Part shown: positions 34,580 through 41,501 of the stretch, piece by piece | Numbering within the stretch: position 1 is the stretch's first letter | How the letters are laid out: each line of letters begins with the position of its first letter | Assembly: GCF_023337795.1 (NCBI RefSeq) | Contig: NZ_JALIRS010000001.1 | Location: 248,001 to 312,000, forward strand | DNA: 64,000 nt | Origin: Lysinibacillus sp. BPa_S21 | GTDB lineage: Bacteria; Bacillota; Bacilli; Bacillales_A; Planococcaceae | Reading direction: 5' to 3' | The notes under the pieces: model-generated | What the model was told of the DNA's origin: nothing | The model's database searches: none | What the model saw: only the letters and a program-made list of their open reading frames with translations | Position numbers and translations under genes: made by a program

Positions 34580-35839
34580 ATGACAGCGTCAAATGATGAA
34601 AAATGGATCAATAAAAAAATTTCAAGACGTGACATGTTAAAGCTAACAGGTATCGGAGCAGCTGGTATAGCTATCGGTGCTTCTGGCTTAGGTGGTGTTA
34701 TGAAAGTAATGGGCTACGATGTGTTCGAGCCTGTTGCTGACAGCACGACAGCACGTAATAAAGTTGATTTTTATGGAAAACATCAATCTGGCATTATTAC
34801 ACCTGTTCAGACGAATATTTATTTTGCTTCTTTAGATGTTTTATTTACATCAAAGAAAGACCTACAAGAGTTGTTCAAACAATGGACACCTCTTGTTGTA
34901 CGTTTAATGAATGGTGAATTAATGGTAGATTTAACAACAAATACTAGAGTTCCTACAGGCGATACAGGTGAAGCAGAAGGTTTAGACGCTTCAAATTTAT
35001 CGATCACAATCGGCGTTGGGCCATCTTTGTTTGATAAGCTTGGTATCCAACATTTGAAGCCGGCAGAATTAAAAGATTTACCACATTTCCCAAAGGATCA
35101 GCTTCAAAAAGAATTTACAGGTGGAGATCTTTGTATTCAGGCATGTGCAGATGACCCACAGGTGGCATTCCATGCAGTACGTAATTTAGTTCGTGCAGCA
35201 TCTGGTAAGGTAGAAATTAAATGGTCTCAATCTGGCTTTAACTCATTTCCAGCTGGTGGAGGAACACCGAGAAATTTATTTGCATTCAAGGATGGCACAG
35301 GAAATCCATCGACTACCGATGACAAAGATTTAAATAAAGTTGTATGGGTCGATAAAGGCTGGCTAAAAGGCGGCTCTTATTTAGTCGCACGTAAAGTTCA
35401 AATGCATCTAGAAACATGGGATCGTACATCTTTGAAAGATCAGGAGGCAACATTTGGTCGTTATCGAGATAGTGGTGCACCTTTTGGTAAAAAGAAAGAG
35501 TTCGATGATTTCGATGTAGAGGCGAAAGATAGCAACGGTGAGTATATTATGCCAGATACGTCACATGTGCATTTGGCACGTAAATCAGGTGCCCGTATTT
35601 TACGTCGCTCTTACTCATATGCATCTGGTGTTATGACCAATACAGGTGCGCATGATGCGGGACTTATGTTTATTTCTTTTCAAAAAGACCCAGCTCAATT
35701 TATAACAGTTCAAAATAGCTTAGGACGTATGGATAAAATGAATGAATATATTACCCATCGAGGCAGTGCAGTCTTTGCTTGCTTCCCTGGTGTATCAAAG
35801 GGGAGTTATATTGGTGAAGCACTTTTTAACGCGCTGTAG
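34580..35839 (+). CDS. efeB: EfeB, Tat-exported DyP-type haem peroxidase
   Basis: A 419-residue protein with a twin-arginine signal (SRRDMLKL, Arg16-Arg17, then a hydrophobic stretch to about 45) and a dye-decolourising peroxidase domain. The family GxxDG-type aspartate is Asp238 in AFKDGTGNP, and the proximal haem histidine is in DTSHVHLA (His329 or His331). In this family it oxidises ferrous iron or extracts iron from haem for the partner permease. It lies 18 bases after efeO and overlaps efeU. Confidence 0.92.
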   Translation: MTASNDEKWINKKISRRDMLKLTGIGAAGIAIGASGLGGVMKVMGYDVFEPVADSTTARNKVDFYGKHQSGIITPVQTNIYFASLDVLFTSKKDLQELFKQWTPLVVRLMNGELMVDLTTNTRVPTGDTGEAEGLDASNLSITIGVGPSLFDKLGIQHLKPAELKDLPHFPKDQLQKEFTGGDLCIQACADDPQVAFHAVRNLVRAASGKVEIKWSQSGFNSFPAGGGTPRNLFAFKDGTGNPSTTDDKDLNKVVWVDKGWLKGGSYLVARKVQMHLETWDRTSLKDQEATFGRYRDSGAPFGKKKEFDDFDVEAKDSNGEYIMPDTSHVHLARKSGARILRRSYSYASGVMTNTGAHDAGLMFISFQKDPAQFITVQNSLGRMDKMNEYITHRGSAVFACFPGVSKGSYIGEALFNAL

Positions 35840-37529
35840 TTTAGTACTTTGCTTGTTAGTGGCACTTGCTGTACCTGTGCAGGCAGCGCAGTCATATAGT
35901 CACTTGTACATTTCTATAAGTGATGCATTGATGAATACAAAGCAGGACAAGGAAACTGAGGCAAAACAAGCTCTTGAACAGTTTGCGACAGACTGGGCGT
36001 CGATTGCATCTGATCAAAAGGAAGCAAAAGAAAAAGTTGATAATATTCTTGCGCAAGCAGTTAAAGCTACTTCTAAAGATGAACGTTTAAAAGCACTATC
36101 TGATTTATCAAATGCCTTACGTGCATTAGAAAAGCTTGAGAATCCGGTAGATGAAGCGGCGCAGCGAGCAGAATTTGGCACGAAGTTTAAACCTATCATG
36201 AAAGCATTTGAAGATGCCTTAGCAAATGGTGATTTAACAACAATCGATGCAGCGTATAAGGATTTCAATGCGAAATGGAAGAAAATTGAACGCCCTGTAC
36301 GTGAGCAAAGCATAGCGATGTACGGCCAAATTGAAACACAGATGGCCTTTATACGAATCTCACTTGCTTCTGAAAAGCCTGATGTAGCTTTAATGCAATC
36401 TCAATATGCAGAATTAAAACAAACAATTGAGGATTTTGTAGCTGGAAATGATACGGCGAAAGTCGTAGAAGGAGAGTATTCTCTAGCAACATTGATTGCT
36501 TATATTGATGAGGCGAATGATTTGATTGATGCAGGTGACTACAAGGCTGCATCTGATAAAATTCGAGAGTTCATTAAAATATGGCCGAGCGTAGAAATAG
36601 ATATTTCAACACGTAACGGCAACCTTTATACAAAAATTGAAAGTGAAATGCCAATCCTCGTTAGTGACTTATTGAAGTCTAACGTCGATGTTAAAACCAT
36701 AAAAAGTAAGCTGAATAATTTCCGTACCGAAATTGAACTGATTCAAGGTGACTCAGATTATACGCTATGGGATGCAGCATTAATCTTACTGCGAGAAGGC
36801 TTAGAGGCACTACTCATTATTATGGCCTTAGCATCGTTCCTAGAGAAATCTGGACAAAAAACTATGCGTAAATGGATATATATCGGTTCATTTGTAGGGA
36901 TCTTACTTTCAGCGGTAGCGGCTATTTTAATGTCGACAATTTTCCAATCTGCGACAGTTGATACAAGTCGAGAGCTGATGGAAGGTTATATTGGGTTATT
37001 AGCTGCTGCGATGATGATTGGCGTTGGTATTTGGCTCCATAGTAAATCGAGTGTAGTAAGCTGGAATCGCTATATTTCCAAACGAATGGGTAATGCTATT
37101 TCAACTGGATCGGTGTTTACGATGGCTGCAATTAGCTTCTTATCCGTTTTCCGTGAAGGGGCAGAAACACTTGTCTTTTATGCAGGAATTGCACCTAAAA
37201 TGGAAACATCTCAATTTGTGCTAGGTATTGTAGTAGCACTTGTAGTATTAGCTATTTTTGCATTTGTGTTATTGAAAGCAAGTGGAAAAATTCCAGTTCA
37301 TAAATTTTTCGCAGTGGCAACGGTGTTAATCTATGTATTGGCATTTAAAATTATTGGTGTCAGTCTGCATACATTGCAGCTGAGGGATGCAGTTTCAACA
37401 ACAATTATAGATGGCTTGCCAGTTGTCACCATCATTGGTTTCTATCCAACGGTAGAAACGATGATTGGACAAGCGATTTTACTTTTACTTGTTGTCGCAA
37501 CGATCATTTATAAAAAGAAGCAGAAATAA
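35814..37529 (+). CDS. efeU: EfeU/FTR1-family iron permease with long extracytoplasmic N domain
   Basis: About 571 residues: an N-terminal signal sequence, an exported helical region (about 30-310) and a seven-helix FTR1 permease. The two iron motifs are REGLEA (Arg327-Glu331) and REGAET (from Arg447), the R-E-x-x-E signature of iron-translocating helices. The GTG at 35814 (or TTG 35811) after AAAGGGGAG is preferred, overlapping efeB by 26 bases; the frame open from 35742 would add residues before a good signal peptide. It imports iron supplied by EfeO/EfeB. Confidence 0.9.
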   Translation: MKHFLTRCSLVLCLLVALAVPVQAAQSYSHLYISISDALMNTKQDKETEAKQALEQFATDWASIASDQKEAKEKVDNILAQAVKATSKDERLKALSDLSNALRALEKLENPVDEAAQRAEFGTKFKPIMKAFEDALANGDLTTIDAAYKDFNAKWKKIERPVREQSIAMYGQIETQMAFIRISLASEKPDVALMQSQYAELKQTIEDFVAGNDTAKVVEGEYSLATLIAYIDEANDLIDAGDYKAASDKIREFIKIWPSVEIDISTRNGNLYTKIESEMPILVSDLLKSNVDVKTIKSKLNNFRTEIELIQGDSDYTLWDAALILLREGLEALLIIMALASFLEKSGQKTMRKWIYIGSFVGILLSAVAAILMSTIFQSATVDTSRELMEGYIGLLAAAMMIGVGIWLHSKSSVVSWNRYISKRMGNAISTGSVFTMAAISFLSVFREGAETLVFYAGIAPKMETSQFVLGIVVALVVLAIFAFVLLKASGKIPVHKFFAVATVLIYVLAFKIIGVSLHTLQLRDAVSTTIIDGLPVVTIIGFYPTVETMIGQAILLLLVVATIIYKKKQK

Positions 37530-37536
37530 ATAGGAG

Positions 37537-37570
37537 GGTAGATGAATTTACTTTCATCTGCCTTTCTTTA
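37537..37570 (+). terminator. Terminator of efeOBU
   Basis: GGTAGATGAA and TTCATCTGCC pair around a short loop, followed by TTTCTTT. A near-identical hairpin occurs at 46492-46526. Confidence 0.75.
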
Positions 37571-37630
37571 GTTATCTAAATGCATGAAATTAAGGTGTCA
37601 TCTGTAACGCTAATCAAGCGTGAATATCTG

Positions 37631-37668
37631 AAAGAAAATGCTCAGCAAGAAAGGAAAAATCTTGCTGA
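37631..37668 (-). terminator. Terminator of the opposite-strand hypothetical gene
   Basis: TCAGCAAGA and TCTTGCTGA form a perfect 9-bp stem; on the minus strand it is followed by CATTTTCTTT. Confidence 0.6.
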
Positions 37669-37718
37669 ACATTACTTTAAATATGATGATAATAATGTTC
37701 TGAATGTTGGACTTTTTA

Positions 37719-38108
37719 TTAATTAATGAAGTCTTGTGGAACACATTCACGAACACCAGAATTTCTTAATGAGTTAAACAAAGCTGCACTGATTCTTAAT
37801 AAAACATTGTTATCAGTACCATTTTCTAAATCATAGATTGCAAAGTATGAATTATCGACCATAAAAATACATTTTCTTTCTAATTTAAATCCAGGTGGTA
37901 CAGGAGGAAGATTAAAACGTGGTACAACTACAGGTGTATCTCCTTCATCTCTGATAAAATTGAAAGTTTGTTGGTCAATCTCATAGATATTAACTGGATC
38001 AATCTCCACACCTTTCTGTGGAATGGTAATTTCATCTTCAACTAATAGGAAAAAGCGTTCGTTTCGAAAGTTGAAAAGACTTCTAGCTCCAATTTCAAAT
38101 GATGCCAT
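37719..38108 (-). CDS. Hypothetical protein, 129 residues
   Basis: A soluble protein beginning MASFEIGARSLFNFRNERFF and containing a proline-rich stretch (VPRFNLPPVPPGFKL, about 60-75). It has no membrane segment and no motif that I recognise. AAAGGAGGTG, nearly the full anti-Shine-Dalgarno match, precedes the ATG at 38108; the longer frame to 38147 lacks a site. The strong ribosome binding site and neighbouring sporulation gene would fit a sporulation-phase structural protein, but that is speculation. Confidence 0.6.
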   Translation of the reverse strand: MASFEIGARSLFNFRNERFFLLVEDEITIPQKGVEIDPVNIYEIDQQTFNFIRDEGDTPVVVPRFNLPPVPPGFKLERKCIFMVDNSYFAIYDLENGTDNNVLLRISAALFNSLRNSGVRECVPQDFIN

Positions 38109-38284
38109 TTTATTTTCACCTCCTTTTCTAATAAATATTTTATTCATATCGAAAACAGATGTTTGGACAATTAGGAAGGTGGAGTGAAGATATAGTAAAA
38201 ATTATTTTTCAATACTTATAATTAGCCATGTTGTTTCTAGACCGAAGTCAATCCTATAGGGTACTTTTGAGTAAAGGAACTATT

Positions 38285-38440
38285 AAAGGGTCACTTGAGA
38301 TAGAAGTGACCCTTAGTAACAACATTTGCGAGGTAAGGCTAAATTAGCTTTACATTACTATTAATATGTCGTGATAGCTATATATAGTGAATTGCCTGTG
38401 AAATAAATATTAAAAATAAAAAAGCTGTAGCATCGTAACA
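38285..38440. repeat. Intergenic duplication, copy 1
   Basis: About 155 bases closely matching 38793-38953: a GGGTCACTT...AGTGACCC hairpin, AAGGCTAAATTAGCTTTAC, TTAATATGTCGTGATAGCTA and GTGAATTGCCTGTGAAATAA. The two copies bracket the YjcZ gene. No coding frame is seen. Confidence 0.8.
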
Positions 38441-38478
38441 CGCTACAGTAAACTATTGAACGATTTATGAGTAAAGAA

Positions 38479-38517
38479 ACTACAAAAGGGTCACCAGGCT
38501 AGGAGGGCGACCCTTTA
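38479..38517 (-). terminator. Terminator of the YjcZ gene
   Basis: AAAGGGTC and GACCCTTT pair; on the minus strand the right arm is followed by TTTTG. The preceding GAGTAAAGAAACTA resembles the sequence before duplication copy 1. Confidence 0.6.
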
Positions 38518-38527
38518 ATCGGAAATG

Positions 38528-38677
38528 TTAATACCCTGTATTCATGAAAGTAGCGCCGATAATAATTAAAAGAATAAATAGAACAACAATTAAGGCGAAT
38601 TGTGAACCATTACCATAACCGCCACCGGAGTAGCAGCCACTATTAATGCCACCAACATTTCCACCATAGTATCCCAT
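38528..38677 (-). CDS. yjcZ: YjcZ-family sporulation protein
   Basis: A 49-residue protein with a Gly/Tyr-rich N terminus (MGYYGGNVGGINSGCYSGGG) and a single hydrophobic helix (FALIVVLFILLIIIGATFM, 27-45), the exact layout of YjcZ-family small sporulation membrane proteins. AGGAGGTGTGTC precedes the ATG. Family members are numerous in Bacillales and made in the mother cell or forespore; the role is unknown. The duplicated flanks suggest that a neighbouring paralogue was lost. Confidence 0.88.
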   Translation of the reverse strand: MGYYGGNVGGINSGCYSGGGYGNGSQFALIVVLFILLIIIGATFMNTGY

Positions 38678-38792
38678 AAGACACACCTCCTTTCTACAAT
38701 ATATAATATGTTGACTGCAGAGAAGGAGTGTGGTTGTTAAACCATTCAGCTATAGGCATTAAAAAATATACTTTTGTGAGATAAGACCATAA

Positions 38793-38953
38793 AAAAGGGC
38801 CACTTGGGATGGAGTGACCCTTAGTAACAAGATTCGGAGGTGTAAGGCTAAATTAGCTTTACCTTATTATTAATATGTCGTGATAGCTATATATGTATAG
38901 TGAATTGCCTGTGAAATAAATTTAAAAATAAAAAAACGGTAGCAGCATAACAC
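38793..38953. repeat. Intergenic duplication, copy 2
   Basis: The second copy of the ~155-base segment described at 38285-38440, with about 85-90 percent identity by eye and a small TATG insertion in the ATAGCTATATA part. It lies upstream of YjcZ. The surrounding gap (38678-39042) contains nothing else. Confidence 0.8.
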
Positions 38954-39042
38954 CTAAAATAAACTAATAAACAATATAAAATAAGGTATTTCACTACTTA
39001 CTACAAATATTAAGAAATGAAGGATCCTGCTTTAACGGGTTA

Positions 39043-39597
39043 GTGAAAGATGGAATTGGTATACGATCTAATGTAACAAACAAAATAGCTAGGGTGAATA
39101 TGTTGAAGGATAAAAAGGAACGTTTAAAAGAGTTGCTAGATAAGCAAAAACAAAAAAGAATAAAAGAGGAGGAGAAAAATGTATACGAAACGGTTTTAGA
39201 GGAAGTTAATGAGTTATTTCCAAATACTGATTCTGAAGAGGAAGTAGAAATATTATCAAAAGAAGATTCAAAAAAAATTACTGATGAATTATTTAAAAAA
39301 TTTCCGTTTTGTAGTAGCGGAATTGAGTGGACACATATGTTTTACAAAACTATATTTTCTAACTTTGTTGACTATGAAGGTGCATTAGCAGAACTAGTAA
39401 TTAAAAATCATAAAGTAAGTAATGAAATATGCTATATTATTGACCTTAATTCTCAATATGTCATTAAAACAAAACTGATTAGAATTTTACACAGTGTTGA
39501 AGAAGTTAGAAATTGGGACAGGTATATTTATTCACCTCAAATTAATTTGGTTATCGAATTCTCCTCCAACGATATAGCAGTAGGATGGAAGAAATAA
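39043..39597 (+). CDS. Hypothetical protein, possibly an immunity-type protein
   Basis: Up to 184 residues. The N-terminal third is a highly charged coiled-coil-like helix (KDKKERLKELLDKQKQKR); the C-terminal part is a small alpha/beta domain (YVIKTKLIRILHSVEEV, QINLVIEFSSNDIAVGWKK). I do not recognise the family. Start is uncertain: GTG 39043 has no clear ribosome binding site, ATG 39100 has AGGGTGA upstream, and the frame remains open further upstream, so it may be 5'-truncated. It neighbours DUF6584 and SUKH genes, which suggests a toxin-immunity context. Confidence 0.5.
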   Translation: MKDGIGIRSNVTNKIARVNMLKDKKERLKELLDKQKQKRIKEEEKNVYETVLEEVNELFPNTDSEEEVEILSKEDSKKITDELFKKFPFCSSGIEWTHMFYKTIFSNFVDYEGALAELVIKNHKVSNEICYIIDLNSQYVIKTKLIRILHSVEEVRNWDRYIYSPQINLVIEFSSNDIAVGWKK

Positions 39598-39757
39598 GTG
39601 TTTACAACAGAAGAATGTGAAGCTTTACATTTAAACGAACGAAGTGCTTTACTTCAATAGAGGGCTATAAATCCTGTATCAAAGTAGTTTTTTTCTTATT
39701 CCACAATCGGGCCAAATAAGTTAAGATGGTTGACTCATTATAAAAAAATAGGCACGG

Positions 39758-40165
39758 ATGAAAACTATTTTTAATCAAATGCATACAGCAAAAATTTTAA
39801 AGCGTCCACAAATTAAATCCGAATTCACAGCCGCAGTGGGGAAAAATGAATGTCGCCCAAATGCTAGCGCATTGTTCAGCTTTCTAAGATATTGCAATGG
39901 GGCAATCTTTTCCACCAAGGAGCTGGTTAGGAATAATAGTAGGGCGGTTTGCAAAACAAATCATGTACAATGACAGGGCATTGCCTCACCTCACAATATG
40001 TCTACGATCCCTACCATTTTGATTGCAGATGAAAGAGAATTTGAGATAGAAAAAGAAAAGCTAAAACAAAGTATCCCTAAACTTAATTCACTAACAGGGG
40101 CGTTGAAATCCTTATTGGTGAAACATAAGAAGTTGAATGAGGAAAAAATTACATATATAAAATAA
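39758..40165 (+). pseudogene. Broken DUF1569/DinB-like gene
   Basis: Fragments in two frames reconstruct a DUF1569 (DinB-superfamily) protein: NVAQMLAHCSAF, then after an in-frame stop IAMGQSFPPRSWLGIIVGRF and KQIMYNDRALPH, and in the next frame STIPTILIADEREFEIEKEK and KL. At least one nonsense change (about 39877) and one frameshift (about 39985-40000) separate them, and the C terminus does not look intact. It is not functional. The 160 bases before it (39600-39757) contain no supportable gene. Confidence 0.7.
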
Positions 40166-40184
40166 AGCAATACATTGTTAAGAT

Positions 40185-40748
40185 TTGATAGGTAAAGTAT
40201 TCTATGAAAAGAAATTAGCGTGGTACTATCAAGATAAAAGCGGGTGTTTTTTATTGGAGGGGAAGTTTTCCAAGACTTTAAAACGAATAGAAGAGGATAT
40301 TAAAAATGATGATTTGGGGAAAGCAAGGGATAGACTACACGGATTAATAACAACTTTTCCTAATGAATTAGAACTCCGTAAAAAATTGGGAGATATTTAT
40401 TTCGAGTTAAAATATCCTGCAATGGCTGGTCGATACTGGTATTTAGAAAAGAATAAGACGCCAGAAATGATAAATGCGTGTATTGAATTTGAAAACTCTA
40501 TGGGAAAAGACATTGATAATATAGCGAGAGCTTTAAAGTATAAAGGTGATATTGAACTTTTAAAAGGACTGGAATTGGACCTAGCACTTTTATCTATCAA
40601 TAAAGTAAAAGAAAAATTAGTAGAAGAACCAGATGCACCTATAGAAGGTGAACATAACTGGGTTATTTTTGGTTGTCTTTCAATAATAATTTTACTATTT
40701 ATTTTTGCATTAGTTGGAGTTTATACATTTTTCACATGGATATTTTAA
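40185..40748 (+). CDS. DUF6584-like protein with C-terminal membrane anchor
   Basis: A 187-residue protein. Residues about 30-110 form a TPR-like helical region (LKRIEEDIKNDDLGKARDRL, FPNELELRKKLGDIYFELKY and AGRYWYLEKNKT) that resembles DUF6584, and a single hydrophobic helix (about 158-185) anchors the C terminus. DUF6584 genes are often found among polymorphic-toxin immunity genes, which fits the SUKH neighbour. Start is TTG with a poor ribosome binding site. Assignment is from remembered family pattern. Confidence 0.65.
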   Translation: MIGKVFYEKKLAWYYQDKSGCFLLEGKFSKTLKRIEEDIKNDDLGKARDRLHGLITTFPNELELRKKLGDIYFELKYPAMAGRYWYLEKNKTPEMINACIEFENSMGKDIDNIARALKYKGDIELLKGLELDLALLSINKVKEKLVEEPDAPIEGEHNWVIFGCLSIIILLFIFALVGVYTFFTWIF

Positions 40749-40888
40749 ATGAAAATGGAAAGAAAATTTTACTAACGCAATAGCTAAAAGTCAGACTGTT
40801 TTTGACGTACTTTTTAGTAAAAGGATCATGTAAAAGAAGTTTAATCATAATTAAAGAAATATATTTCTAATTGTATGGAGGAGTCACG

Positions 40889-41398
40889 TTGGTTAATGAA
40901 GTAATTACAAATGCTAAAAATATGATTCAAAGGTCTGGAACATCCACTAGGATAGCGACAGTTGGGGAAATAAATGACCTAAAAGAAAAACTAGATACTA
41001 AACTTCCAGAATGATTGATAGATTTAATGACTACGGTAGAAGTGTGTAATAGTGAATTGGTGGTTCCTTTTGATGCGGAAGATGAAGAAGATGAAGAAAA
41101 TCCCCAATTACGAATCGAATTCTTGAATCCAAAGTGTATTATTGATCAATGTTTAGATGCTGTTCCTGGATGTGCAGTATTTGAGAGTGGTTATATTTGT
41201 ATCGGAGTAGAAATAGCTATTGGTGATGCTTACGCAATAAATATACACGAAGGAAATAATCCTCCTGTCTATTTATTAGATCATGAATATGCTGAAGAGA
41301 CTGAGACGATAATTGAAAATAAACTAACTGTTGTAAAAAATTTATCCGACCTGTTCCTAGTTGCGAGAATAAAAGAGCGAAAACGAACGAGGTCCTAG
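40889..41398 (+). pseudogene. SUKH (SMI1/KNR4) immunity-like gene with in-frame TGA
   Basis: The frame begins at TTG 40889 with GGAGGAG upstream and encodes TVGEINDLKEKLDTKLPE, then TGA at 41012-41014, then LIDLMTTVEVCNSELVVPF, and continues to 41398. SUKH proteins have LPEWYIDLLT at this place, so the TGA replaces a tryptophan TGG by one base change. The downstream part (GCAVFESGYICIGVEIAIGD) is otherwise intact to a normal end. It is probably a recent nonsense pseudogene; translation from the TTG at 41015 would give only a truncated product. Confidence 0.75.
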
Positions 41399-41409
41399 AT
41401 TAATAGAAA

Positions 41410-41459
41410 AAACAGACAGAATTTAATCTACACTTTTTGTAGATTAAATCTGCCTGTTT
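41410..41459. terminator. Bidirectional terminator
   Basis: Long stem: CAGA-TTTAATCTACA pairs with TGTAGATTAAA-TCTG around CTTTT, with outer AACAG/CTGTTT and flanking A and T tracts. It lies between the SUKH pseudogene and the convergent peptidase. Confidence 0.8.
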
Positions 41460-41501
41460 GTTTAAAACAGTCTTACTCTAAAATGGCTTCCTTGGTAGCC
41501 T

